A stretch of DNA of 61,763 nucleotides from Phycisphaerales bacterium (lineage in GTDB: Bacteria; Planctomycetota; Phycisphaerae; Sedimentisphaerales; Anaerobacaceae), in assembly GCA_003141275.1 (NCBI GenBank), contig PLLM01000040.1, forward strand, positions 1 to 61,763, in the 5' to 3' direction. The notes under the pieces were generated by a model, which did not search any database, was not told the DNA's origin, and saw only the letters and a program-made list of their open reading frames with translations. Within the stretch, counting starts at the first letter, position 1. Each line of letters opens with the position of its first letter. A program made the translations under genes and the position numbers. Positions 25,612 through 33,785 of this stretch are shown here, piece after piece.

Positions 25612-25797
25612 ATGGCAAAGACAAGTCTGCCGCACGCCGGCCACAACAAACACCTTTGTTATTTGAACAACCTCGGCTATCAGATAAGCAACCCCAGGGA
25701 ATACAAAGCCCTTGTGAAAAACGCCAAATTCGTATGTAAAATATGTGGCCGGGTTGCCGCCAGCGATAAAAATCTGTGTAAACCAACGGCTCTATAA
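25612..25797 (+). CDS. Small zinc-ribbon-like protein (61 residues)
   Basis: This short protein ends with CKICGRVAASDKNLCKP, a CxxC...C arrangement likely to bind zinc or iron, and has His-rich residues near its start (PHAGHNKHLC). ACGGAG precedes ATG 25612, and it lies 38 bases after the permease gene on the same strand, so it is probably the last gene of the hcp operon. No function is known; a metal-binding or redox helper is possible. Confidence 0.68.
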   Translation: MAKTSLPHAGHNKHLCYLNNLGYQISNPREYKALVKNAKFVCKICGRVAASDKNLCKPTAL

Positions 25798-26125
25798 TTG
25801 GCTTGCTGCCGATTTATTTTTCTGCCTTTAGCAGAGTCGTCCTGTAGCAAGCTTAACCTCACAGCGAAAGCCGCCTTTGTTTCCGATTTGAAGGTCCTAT
25901 AAACAGGCATCAGTGGCGATATAGGTGCCTCTGTGACAGCTTTTGTCAGTGAGCATGCCAAAATATCCGAGATATATAAGTAATATTCCGTGCCCGAAAG
26001 AGGGTTTTCCTTATCAAACTCCCTGTTTGTTACGTCGATAGTATTTGTGAAGTCCTTTTATGTGCCATGATGAACTGGCACGCAGGAAGAGCTTTTCCGG
26101 GGCTTTTTATTGGGGGTTGAGCAGG
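25798..26125 (+). other. Intergenic region before the first response regulator
   Basis: About 330 bases with no convincing gene. No strong terminator hairpin for the hcp operon and no recognised riboswitch can be seen. The region ends with a purine-rich stretch (GAGCAGG) before the ATG at 26126. Confidence 0.4.
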
Positions 26126-26587
26126 ATGCGCAGTTTTAAGCCGATTCTCCTTGTGGAGGACGACACCGTTGATGCTATGACGGTGAAAAGAGCGTTTAAG
26201 GACCTTAATGTCACTAATCCTCTCGTTCGCGCGACCAACGGCGAACATGCGCTGGAGTACCTGCAGGATAGCGCCAACGCCGAGCCGTGCGTAATCCTTC
26301 TGGACCTGAATATGCCCAAGATGAATGGCATTGAATTCCTCAAAATCGCAAAAGCCGATGACAGATTGAAATGCATTCCCGTAGTTGTGCTCACCACCTC
26401 CAAAGCCGACCAGGATAGATTTGAATGCTTCAATCACAGTGCTGCCGGCTACATAGTCAAACCCGTCGATTACAAAGGATTCGTTGAGGCAATGAGAATC
26501 CTTAATCTTTACTGGACGCTCAGCGAGCTGCCGGGCGGCGATCTTGAGTATAAAGACGTTAAGCTCGAAAATGTTGTCTGCTCCTGA
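26126..26587 (+). CDS. Single-domain response regulator (CheY/Rcp1-like), copy 1
   Basis: The 153-residue protein is a lone receiver domain of the Rcp1 type. LLVEDDTVDAMTVKRAF carries the acidic pair, VILLDLNMPKMNGIEFL the phosphorylated Asp, VLTTSKADQD the Thr and GYIVKPVDY the Lys, so phosphorylation should work. The C-terminal helix ends with LNLYWTLSELP. There is no output domain and no kinase gene nearby, so it probably docks with a histidine kinase encoded elsewhere. I place the start at ATG 26126; a longer in-frame start exists at 26060. It is a close paralogue of the next gene. Confidence 0.85.
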   Translation: MRSFKPILLVEDDTVDAMTVKRAFKDLNVTNPLVRATNGEHALEYLQDSANAEPCVILLDLNMPKMNGIEFLKIAKADDRLKCIPVVVLTTSKADQDRFECFNHSAAGYIVKPVDYKGFVEAMRILNLYWTLSELPGGDLEYKDVKLENVVCS

Positions 26588-26784
26588 CAAGCGGAATTGC
26601 TGGGTCCCATAATTAGGGGGTGTTCCCGCTGGACATTTTTATGTTGAACATATACGGCCCGGCTCTCAAAAAAGTTTTGTCCTGCCTTGAAAATAGTGGT
26701 TTTCTTCTGAAATCAGCCGTAGTTTGCGCCGATAATGCCAGCAGGTTTTATGCGTAACAGAGAAATTATGTGCAGGAGTCAAAA

Positions 26785-27258
26785 ATGCGAAATCTGAGAC
26801 CGATACTGCTTGCTGAAGACGATAGTGTGGACGCTATGACCGTCAAACGTGCGTTTGCCGAGCTTAAGGTCAATAACGAACTGGTCCGGGTAACCAACGG
26901 CGAAGAAGCGTTAGAGTACTTGAAAACACATGCCGACAAAAGGCCCTGTGTCATTTTGCTCGACCTGAATATGCCGAAAATGAACGGCATAGAGTTTCTC
27001 CATGTGGCAAAGGCCGACAATGAGTTGAGACAGATACCCGTGGTTGTGCTGACGACGTCTAAAGAAGACCGCGATAAAGTGGAAACCTTCAAATTTAGCG
27101 TGGCCGGTTACATAGTGAAACCTGTGGACTACAGGAAGTTTGTTGAAGCGATGAAAGTCCTCAACTTATACTGGACGCTCAGCGAACTGCCCGGAAACGC
27201 ACCTGAAAATACGGCTGTTGAGCTTCAAAAAACGGGCTGCACCGGAACCGGCAGTTAA
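26785..27258 (+). CDS. Single-domain response regulator (CheY/Rcp1-like), copy 2
   Basis: The 157-residue receiver domain is a paralogue of the protein encoded at 26.1 kb, sharing MRxxxPILLxEDDxVDAMTV, the phospho-Asp motif ILLDLNMPKMNGIEFL and the ending YWTLSELPG. All phosphorylation residues are present. GCAGGAGTC lies just before ATG 26785. The roughly 200-base gap between the two regulators contains no gene and no obvious terminator. The duplication suggests two outputs or a phosphate-sink arrangement for an unlinked kinase. Confidence 0.87.
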   Translation: MRNLRPILLAEDDSVDAMTVKRAFAELKVNNELVRVTNGEEALEYLKTHADKRPCVILLDLNMPKMNGIEFLHVAKADNELRQIPVVVLTTSKEDRDKVETFKFSVAGYIVKPVDYRKFVEAMKVLNLYWTLSELPGNAPENTAVELQKTGCTGTGS

Positions 27259-27369
27259 AAAATAAACGGGCAGATACCTTCGCTCACCTTGCCGCCGGTC
27301 AATTCTTAAGGTATTGGTTCCTCCCGATAACTCACACAAAAAACACCATATCTAACCAACACAACTCAA

Positions 27370-27443
27370 TGCGCCCGGCCAGATTCGAACTGACGACCTC
27401 CGGTTTAGGAAACCGGCGCTCTATCCATCTGAGCTACGAGCGC
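27370..27443 (-). tRNA. tRNA-Arg (anticodon CCT)
   Basis: On the minus strand the 74 bases fold as a complete cloverleaf. The acceptor arms are GCGCTCG and CGGGCGC, the D arm begins GTAGCTCAGATGGATAGAGC, and the anticodon stem CCGGT/ACCGG encloses TTCCTAA with anticodon CCT. The T arm contains GTTCGAATC, and the discriminator base is A. No CCA is encoded. It reads AGG codons. It is the only tRNA in the window. Confidence 0.96.
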
Positions 27444-27521
27444 TGCCAGTGATGATTATAGGGGAAAACGGGTTCTTTTTGAAGAACAAAAAATTGTGTT
27501 TGGTATGTTTCAGGTAAAACG

Positions 27522-27550
27522 AAAGAAGCCGGTAGTAATGCGGCTTCTTT
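27522..27550. terminator. Bidirectional terminator between tRNA-Arg and the HTH-receiver gene
   Basis: AAAGAAGCCG at 27522-27531 pairs perfectly with CGGCTTCTTT at 27541-27550 around a 9-base loop, followed on the plus strand by TTAGTTTT. It lies just past the stop of the minus-strand gene that ends at 27573, and could act on that strand too because its other arm yields a T-rich end. Confidence 0.7.
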
Positions 27551-27572
27551 TTAGTTTTAGCATTGTCTGCCG

Positions 27573-28151
27573 CTAATAGATTATGGCGGTCGCTTCCTCT
27601 ATTTTTCTGACGACCTCCGAAACATCCGCGGGCATCGAAACATACCCGTCAAACCCTTTTTGCAGTAATGCCGCCGCTTCACCGCCCGCCAGGTGGTTCA
27701 CAAGGGCGATTATCTTTATGGTCTGCAGTTCTTCGTCTGACCGGATATTCCTGCATATTTCCGTCGCGTCAATGTCTTTCGCCAGCAGGTTCACAAGCAA
27801 TACGTGCGGCTCAAATTTATGGACCGCCGTTCCCGTCTCGAAGTTATCCCTGGCGACGCTCACTTCGTAGTCCGATTTGCTCCGCAGCGTTTCCGCCAGT
27901 TTCGATGCCGATTCGGTGTTGCTGTCAACTATCACAACACGCATCTTGCCGACCGGAAGCGCGGGCACCGGCATATTATTCTGCTTCATAAACCGTATCA
28001 GCTCGTTGACTGGTATCCGCCTGTCTTTGCTGCCAGGTATCCGGTAGCCCTTCAACTGGCCGCTGTCGAACCATTTCGACACGGTCCTCGGCGCTACGTT
28101 GCAAATCTTCGCCACGTCGCCCGTCGTTAGTACGTTCTTTCCTTTTGCCAT
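27573..28151 (-). CDS. BldC-like HTH protein with a degenerate receiver domain
   Basis: The 192-residue protein begins with an excisionase/BldC-type winged helix (TTGDVAKICNVAPRTVSKWF, then GYRIPGSKDRRIPVNELIRFM) for DNA binding. A receiver-like domain follows (VVIVDSNTESASKLAETL). Where a receiver has its phosphorylated Asp, this one has Asn (HVLLVNLLAKD), and the later Lys region reads YVSMPAD instead of KP, so it cannot be phosphorylated in the usual way. It may bind a ligand or act as a constitutive dimerisation module. ATG 28151 has GGGGAT before it; an in-frame start at 28190 gives 13 more residues. The HTH-first, receiver-second order is the reverse of most response regulators. Confidence 0.85.
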   Translation of the reverse strand: MAKGKNVLTTGDVAKICNVAPRTVSKWFDSGQLKGYRIPGSKDRRIPVNELIRFMKQNNMPVPALPVGKMRVVIVDSNTESASKLAETLRSKSDYEVSVARDNFETGTAVHKFEPHVLLVNLLAKDIDATEICRNIRSDEELQTIKIIALVNHLAGGEAAALLQKGFDGYVSMPADVSEVVRKIEEATAIIY

Positions 28152-28386
28152 TTTTATATCCCCGTTTAAAGCGGTTTTTGCCGCTTTCACGTCATTTATC
28201 GGTTTTAATACGTATGCCGTTTAGGACAACCACCTCACTCTCAAACCGCATTACTGATATTGGCCTTCGCCTCTATTACTACGTCCCATAAGCCGCGGCT
28301 GGCGGAAAGTATTTGGCAAATTCGGGTCCGAACAGTAGAATCTGTCTTTTCGTATAACCCGCATTTAATGCTGTAAGGAGCCGTGT

Positions 28387-29505
28387 ATGCGTATATTTTT
28401 GTCCCGTCCTGATATTACCGACAGGGAGATTCAGGCCGTAACCGATGTGCTTAAAAGCCCTAATCTTTCGCTTGGCCCAAAGCTGGGCGAGTTTGAGCAG
28501 GCCTTCGCTGAATATATCGGCACCAGGCGTGCCGTGGCCGTCAACAGCGGAACAAGCGGCCTGTATCTCTGTATGCTCGCCCTTGGTATCGGGCCGGGTG
28601 ACGAGGTAATCACAACACCGTTTACTTTTATCTCCACTTCGAACGTTGTCCTTATGGTTGGGGCCAAACCCGTTTTCGTTGATATTGACCCTGTAACTTT
28701 GAACATCGACCCGAATAAAATAGAGCAGAAGATTACAAAAAAAACAAAGGCGATGATTCCCATCGAGGCCTTTGGCAGTACCGCTGACTTCGATAAATAT
28801 CGCCGCATCGCCGACAAGCACAAACTTGCCTTTGTCGAGGATAGCTGCGAGGCCCTCGGTTCCGCGTTAAACGGCAAAAAAGCCGGCACCTTCGGCGATA
28901 TTTCCACCTTCGCCTTTTATCCCAATAAGCAGATCACTACCGGCGAGGGCGGCATCATCCTCACTAACGACGACGGCCTCGCTGATATGTGTGTCTCGCT
29001 TCGCAATCAGGGCAGGGCGGCAGGGGGCAGCTGGCTCAGCCACGTCCGGCTGGGCTATAACTATCGCCTAAGTGACATCAACTGCGCCCTTGGTATTGTC
29101 CAGCTTTCGAGAATCGAGGAAATCAAACGCAAACGCAAACAGGTCGCCAAATGGTATCAGGAAAACCTCGCCGGCGACGACCGCCTCGTTGTGCCGACCG
29201 AACCAGCCGGCTGTGACAACAACTGGTTTGTTTTTGTCGTTCGTCTCGCTGACAGGTTCACTCGTCAGAATCGTGAGATGGTTTTGCAGACAATGCGCGA
29301 CGCGGGCATTCAGGTCAGCAACTATTTTACACCCGTTCACCTCCAGGCATTTATGGTCGAGCGTTTTGGCTTCAAGCCGGGCGATTTCCCCATTACCGAG
29401 AAGATTGCCGAAAGGACCATCGCGTTACCTTTCTATAACAATCTCAGTAAAGACGAAGTCGCAATCGTCTGTGACGAGCTTCGCAAAGCCATTAATGGGC
29501 TATAA
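28387..29505 (+). CDS. DegT/DnrJ/EryC1/StrS-family sugar aminotransferase
   Basis: These PLP enzymes transfer an amino group to a nucleotide-linked keto-sugar. The 372-residue protein has the family layout: YIGTRRAVAVNSGTSGLYLC for PLP phosphate binding, VEDSCEALGS with the Asp that contacts the PLP nitrogen, and FYPNKQITTGEGG, where the Lys forms the internal aldimine, followed by RNQG and GYNYRLSDINCALG. AAGGAG precedes ATG 28387. It stands alone on its strand between divergent and convergent neighbours, so its sugar pathway partners are not adjacent. Confidence 0.93.
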   Translation: MRIFLSRPDITDREIQAVTDVLKSPNLSLGPKLGEFEQAFAEYIGTRRAVAVNSGTSGLYLCMLALGIGPGDEVITTPFTFISTSNVVLMVGAKPVFVDIDPVTLNIDPNKIEQKITKKTKAMIPIEAFGSTADFDKYRRIADKHKLAFVEDSCEALGSALNGKKAGTFGDISTFAFYPNKQITTGEGGIILTNDDGLADMCVSLRNQGRAAGGSWLSHVRLGYNYRLSDINCALGIVQLSRIEEIKRKRKQVAKWYQENLAGDDRLVVPTEPAGCDNNWFVFVVRLADRFTRQNREMVLQTMRDAGIQVSNYFTPVHLQAFMVERFGFKPGDFPITEKIAERTIALPFYNNLSKDEVAIVCDELRKAINGL

Positions 29506-29507
29506 AA

Positions 29508-29539
29508 AAACGCCGTCTTTAAGTTAAGGGACGGCGTTT
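29508..29539. terminator. Bidirectional terminator between convergent genes
   Basis: AAACGCCGTC at 29508-29517 pairs with GACGGCGTTT at 29530-29539, with A-rich sequence on the left and T-rich on the right. It sits between the aminotransferase gene (ends 29505) and the minus-strand gene ending at 29562, so it can stop both. A very similar hairpin occurs at 31396-31418. Confidence 0.8.
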
Positions 29540-29561
29540 GTGTATTTAGAAAGGATGCGTA

Positions 29562-30752
29562 TTACTTAGGCAACTGGTCCTCAGTCGTCTCGCGTACCGA
29601 AAGGTCTGCGTAGATGACGCGATACATCTGGCTGCCGGCGGGGCGATACCAGAATATCGGCATATCAGGGGTGTTCACCTTTACGCCATTGCCCGCATAT
29701 CGCCAGTTGCTCTCTTTCGGCAGTTTAGCCACGAAGAGCAACGCATTAAACATCTGACTGGGGTCAACTTTATCCCACGAGGCACCTTTGAGTTTGCCCT
29801 GTTTGGCCATATCCATACAGACCTTAGCCATCTCAGTCCCGGCCACCATCGGGGGGAACGTCTCATCGGTATTTCCATTGGCCCACCATCCCAGCCAGGC
29901 GACGAACGTTTCTTCTGTCTGGATGGCAGTATCGCTCTTCATCTCGACGCCCATCGATTTGTATCCCGCCGGCGGTGTCAAACTGAATAGTGAATCGTCC
30001 AGCTCGATATCGAACTTGATGTTCTTGATTATCCTGTTCATTCCTGGAGCGCTTGCGTATTTCTGCTCCACCTGCACAAGGTCGCTGGTCTTTACGTCCA
30101 GCCATACTGTCGTGGTGAGGTCGCCTTGTTTCACCCTGTATCCGCTGCATACAATGCCGTCTATCTCTTTTGGGTCAAGGTGCTCGTCTGCCTTTGCCGG
30201 CAGGTTCTTCATTGCTTCGATAGATGCAAAGGGTCCCTGTGAACCGATCTTCTCCTGCGCACCGGTTTTGCCGAGGTTTTTTATATCGCCGATGGTATAG
30301 CCCCCGCCGGGCACGATTGATATCATCTTGCCGCTTGTGAAATTTCCAATACAGATATAACCGTCAACGGTCGATGTCCGAAGATAACCTGGCTCCTTAT
30401 AAGCCATATCTGTTTTTATGGTTTCACCGTTGCCCTCGTTACTCTGTGAGAGTATTGTAAATACCACCGTCCGGGCGTTTCTGATTTCCTGAATGACCTG
30501 TGCATAGGCGCTTGTTCCTGTCATAATATGAACACTTAAAAGAACGGCTATGATAATTACAGCCGCCGTAGCTAATTTAGTTATTCGGCTCTTCATAATA
30601 ATTCTCCATATATTCGCCTTCTCAAAAGGCGATTGCGTTCCTGTTTGTTCGTGTGCCTTCATTGCGTCATCTAAAATCTGCTTTCGCAATTCGGCACCGG
30701 CTGAAAAATTCATTTTCTTTACTGAACTTTCTGTTTTCTCTGTCGGCCTCAT
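29562..30752 (-). CDS. Single-helix LolA-like periplasmic protein, partner of an ECF sigma factor
   Basis: The 396-residue protein has a cytoplasmic N-terminal segment (about 1-55), one membrane helix (LATAAVIIIAVLLSVHIM) and a large outer domain resembling LolA/LolB-type or DUF2092-like beta folds (YKEPGYLRTS, GYICIGNFTSGKMISI, VWLDVKTSDLVQVEQ, FDIELDDSLFSLTPPAGY). The start overlaps the sigma factor stop by 4 bases, as for an anti-sigma factor or a co-regulated target. No zinc-binding anti-sigma motif is present, so the anti-sigma role is inference. Confidence 0.72.
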   Translation of the reverse strand: MRPTEKTESSVKKMNFSAGAELRKQILDDAMKAHEQTGTQSPFEKANIWRIIMKSRITKLATAAVIIIAVLLSVHIMTGTSAYAQVIQEIRNARTVVFTILSQSNEGNGETIKTDMAYKEPGYLRTSTVDGYICIGNFTSGKMISIVPGGGYTIGDIKNLGKTGAQEKIGSQGPFASIEAMKNLPAKADEHLDPKEIDGIVCSGYRVKQGDLTTTVWLDVKTSDLVQVEQKYASAPGMNRIIKNIKFDIELDDSLFSLTPPAGYKSMGVEMKSDTAIQTEETFVAWLGWWANGNTDETFPPMVAGTEMAKVCMDMAKQGKLKGASWDKVDPSQMFNALLFVAKLPKESNWRYAGNGVKVNTPDMPIFWYRPAGSQMYRVIYADLSVRETTEDQLPK

Positions 30753-31288
30753 TTTTGCACCTCATCATTCAACATTGACCGCAGTTTGTCTAATCCGTAT
30801 CGATATCGACCTTGAACGGTATTGATTGGCACGCTCTGCAGGGCCGCTATCTCCCTGAATTTCATCCCGCCTTTCAAATGCAGGACCACTGTCTCACGTT
30901 GTTCGTATGGCAATTCAGTGAGAGCTTTGTTCAGACGCTGCGATAGCTCATCGCTTATGACTGCCTGTTCAGGGCAGTCCGACTCACTAATCAAAACATC
31001 TTCTCTTAATTCGCCCGGCTGGCGTCCGGCCCTGCGAATGTGGTCGCGTGCTTGGTTCACTATACAGGTTGTCAAATAGCTCTTAAGGTTACCCGTTTGA
31101 CCGAAACCCCGCCATGAGGCCGCAAATCGGACAAATACGTCGTGCACGATGTCCTGGGCCGTATTGAAGTCGTTGGCAAACCCCACTGCCAAAGTCAGCA
31201 GATAGTCAAGATACTTCTCGTATATGCGGCAAAGCGCCTCCTTGCTGCCTTGCCTGAAACGCCATTTCAAAATCTCATCTTCTATCAT
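30749..31288 (-). CDS. ECF-type RNA polymerase sigma factor
   Basis: The 179-residue protein has sigma region 2 (GFANDFNTAQDIVHDVFVRF, then GNLKSYLTTCIVNQARDHIRR) and region 4 (LPYEQRETVVLHLKGGMKFREIA with an HTH ending NTVQGRYRYGLDKLR), and no region 1 or 3, as in ECF sigma factors. It directs polymerase to a specific promoter set, often including its own operon. The gene is followed with a 4-base overlap by a one-helix envelope protein gene. A second, distinct pair of the same layout is encoded at 31.4-33.6 kb. Confidence 0.92.
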   Translation of the reverse strand: MIEDEILKWRFRQGSKEALCRIYEKYLDYLLTLAVGFANDFNTAQDIVHDVFVRFAASWRGFGQTGNLKSYLTTCIVNQARDHIRRAGRQPGELREDVLISESDCPEQAVISDELSQRLNKALTELPYEQRETVVLHLKGGMKFREIAALQSVPINTVQGRYRYGLDKLRSMLNDEVQK

Positions 31289-31395
31289 CTGGTTCCGGTT
31301 GAATATCCTTTTTAACGGTCGCCGTTCACTAATAACACGATTGCACTCTGTGTTTTAGTATAGGCAAAATTACATTTTTAGGAAGCGCATAAAAA

Positions 31396-31418
31396 ACGCC
31401 GTCCCTTAGGGACGGCGT
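31396..31418 (-). terminator. Terminator after the second LolA-like gene
   Basis: ACGCCGTCCC at 31396-31405 pairs perfectly with GGGACGGCGT at 31409-31418 around TTA. On the minus strand the hairpin is followed by a run of T (plus-strand A-run 31391-31396). It lies 24 bases beyond the stop codon of the gene that ends at 31442. Confidence 0.85.
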
Positions 31419-31441
31419 GTGTGTTTCTACAATTGTCTGAG

Positions 31442-33055
31442 TTATTTGACTTGGTAATCTTTGGCAGGTATCACCGAGTTGACAAGACCGTCCAGTTCTT
31501 CTTTAGTTAACTGCCCGTTTACCGCGATTATCAGAGCCGTCCCCGAAGGGGTCTCAACGATATAGCCGCTGCGGTTTGCTGCCGGTTCTATACCGCAGCT
31601 GCGAAGCGTCAGGTCCGTCCACCATGCCATCGGGCCGGCTTGTGCCCATAACTTGTAACCATTCGGGTAAACGGTTTTCTGTATCGTTTTTCCGGCCGCT
31701 TCTACCTGTTTGGTTATCGAGGCAAAATACTTGTTGTGCGTTTCGGACTGGGCAAGTATTACATCTCGGTTGTCCTGTGCCTTGTATATAATCACGAACA
31801 GCCGTTTCGGTGCGCTCATCGTGTCAAGCACGTCCACAATAATCCGCTGCTGTGTCCAGTTCGGGTCAGTCGCGAATATATGTGTCTCAAACGAGGCCCG
31901 CTCTGCCATATCCCGCACGGAAATATTCGGGGTCGCAACATCAGAGGCCACAGTAACCGCACTGGGTGTTTGACCGGCCAGCTCTTTGTTGCTCAGTTCA
32001 GCAAGGTTCCACGAAAACTCCGGTTTCTCAACCGACTCGCTCAGCACCCTTCGTATGATGATTTGCGGCTTTCCGTTTGTGATATATTCGATCTCGGCGA
32101 CAATTTCGTCACTCTGCCGGACCTTAAACAGGTAATACGTGTTCGACTGCTCGCCCATTACGCCGGTATAGCCCGCCTTATATACGGTTACTTTTGTCCC
32201 GTCTGCCAGAACGTCGTTTGTAACCGATTGCACCGGCTGCCGAAGACATTTTTCATCGAGGCACTGCTGGACCCCAGCCGTCAAACCCAGGAATTCAGCC
32301 GGATTGTCCGGCGCCTTGAAATTCGCCGTAACGGCTTCGCTCTTCATTTTTATCGTTCCGTTATTCATCGACTCGGACTGATATATGAAGCTGCCGTCGT
32401 AGGAGTTGGCGAAGATAATGTTGCTGTCTGTTTCCATAACACGCGTGAAACGTCCCGTTGCAGCGTCATACCACGACTCGTCCTGGATTGTATAGGCCTG
32501 CTGCGAACCTTCAGATAGCTTAATTCGGTTCGTCTCGGGCCACCCGTTGGCCTTTAGCGAAGATATCGGAAGCCAGCTTACCATCCACTGACTAAAAATT
32601 TCGCGATTGATTTTGTGCCATTCTTCAGAGGATTTCTTTGTGTCGCCCAGTTTTTCGATAAGTTCCGCCCCTTTGTTTGTGGTCGGATAAACCGTAATCT
32701 CGCTGACTAAATGCACAATCCCGGTTTTGGCAAACAGCGACTTTTCAGCCGCCTGTGCCTTTGCCAGTATCTCTATGGAAGACATCATTGGTTTTTCTAC
32801 GCCTTGATGGAACATCGCCCAGCTTCCGATGCCCACGATTGCTATTACCGCCGCTGCCGTGACTAATCTCATTTTGTTTTGCATAATCGTTCTCCAAACC
32901 CCGTTTTGGCGGGATTTTCTCTCTTGTTGCCATTGGCGTCGTGCAAAAGCAGCCAGCAGTTCCTGTTCCAGCTTATCGCGGTGACGGTAATCCGGTTTGT
33001 CGTCGAATGTCATCTTGCTCATAAGTTCTTCAAATTTTCTTTCATTAGGATTCAT
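31442..33055 (-). CDS. Single-helix envelope protein with LolA-like domain, sigma-factor partner
   Basis: The 537-residue protein has a basic cytoplasmic N-terminal part (about 1-60), one membrane helix (LVTAAAVIAIVGIGSWAMF) and a long outer region. The middle (NIIFANSYDGSFIYQSESM, AEFLGLTAGVQQCL, DGTKVTVYKAGYTG, TYYLFKVRQSDEIVAEIEY) resembles outer-membrane lipoprotein-sorting folds. The C-terminal third has a repeated-looking segment ending PSGTALIIAVNGQLTKEEL. The start overlaps the upstream sigma factor gene by 4 bases. It is likely a regulator or target of that sigma factor; no direct function is known. Confidence 0.7.
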   Translation of the reverse strand: MNPNERKFEELMSKMTFDDKPDYRHRDKLEQELLAAFARRQWQQERKSRQNGVWRTIMQNKMRLVTAAAVIAIVGIGSWAMFHQGVEKPMMSSIEILAKAQAAEKSLFAKTGIVHLVSEITVYPTTNKGAELIEKLGDTKKSSEEWHKINREIFSQWMVSWLPISSLKANGWPETNRIKLSEGSQQAYTIQDESWYDAATGRFTRVMETDSNIIFANSYDGSFIYQSESMNNGTIKMKSEAVTANFKAPDNPAEFLGLTAGVQQCLDEKCLRQPVQSVTNDVLADGTKVTVYKAGYTGVMGEQSNTYYLFKVRQSDEIVAEIEYITNGKPQIIIRRVLSESVEKPEFSWNLAELSNKELAGQTPSAVTVASDVATPNISVRDMAERASFETHIFATDPNWTQQRIIVDVLDTMSAPKRLFVIIYKAQDNRDVILAQSETHNKYFASITKQVEAAGKTIQKTVYPNGYKLWAQAGPMAWWTDLTLRSCGIEPAANRSGYIVETPSGTALIIAVNGQLTKEELDGLVNSVIPAKDYQVK

Positions 33056-33645
33056 ATTGTCACCTCCTGCCCATCAAGTTGGGCTGAAGAGATATGCTTT
33101 CGCAGTTTTTCCATTGCCCGCGATAACTGACTGCGGACCGTGCCAGTGCTTGTGCCGACTACCTCGGCAATTTCCTCATGTTTAAGGTTCTCAAAAAAAC
33201 GCATTGTGACGATAGCTTGTTCTTCCGGCTTTAGCGTGAGCAAGGCCTTCTTGATGGCGGCCTGATTACTCTGCGACTCGTCAGCCGCAGCACCATCATC
33301 GACGCCTGCTTTACTCGACCCCTGCCATACCCAGGTCAATATCGCGCTTCGGCGGGTGGTCTTTCTGATGTGTTCGTTGACGGCGTTCGTCGCTATCCGG
33401 TAAAGCCAGTTCCGGAATTGCTTCTCATTGCCGTCAAATGTCTGGAAGTTCTCCACCATTTTCAGAAAAACTTCCGATGTGATGTCCTCTGCCGTGGTTC
33501 TCTCAAAGAGCCGGTGTGCACAATACCTGAATATCGCATCGTAGTGACGTAAATACAACCTTGTGAAGGCCCCGGGGTCACTTTTCGCCTGCGTCATCGG
33601 GTCCGGCTCGACGGCAAAACCACTAAGTTCGGTTATGCTCATCAT
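33052..33645 (-). CDS. ECF-type RNA polymerase sigma factor (second)
   Basis: The 197-residue protein has region 2 (YDAIFRYCAHRLFERTTAEDITSEVF, FRNWLYRIATNAVNEHIRK) and region 4 (LTLKPEEQAIVTMRFFENLKHEEIAEVVGTSTGTVRSQLSRAMEKLRK in blocks). I place the start at ATG 33645, preceded by AGAGAG; an in-frame start further upstream at 33711 adds 22 residues without support. The Asp/Ala-rich linker between regions 2 and 4 is longer than in the first sigma factor. Its stop overlaps the LolA-like gene start. Confidence 0.9.
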   Translation of the reverse strand: MMSITELSGFAVEPDPMTQAKSDPGAFTRLYLRHYDAIFRYCAHRLFERTTAEDITSEVFLKMVENFQTFDGNEKQFRNWLYRIATNAVNEHIRKTTRRSAILTWVWQGSSKAGVDDGAAADESQSNQAAIKKALLTLKPEEQAIVTMRFFENLKHEEIAEVVGTSTGTVRSQLSRAMEKLRKHISSAQLDGQEVTI

Positions 33646-33785
33646 TTTACTCTCTAAATCGAATTGTAAATTTCTTGCTATCATCGCAATTATAAATGCG
33701 CCAAAGCCCAAAACGTGGCAGTAAATCTGTTAAAGATTGGTTAATTTAAGAAATGCCTAAGCGTAAGCGTTTAATTTACAAGCAG

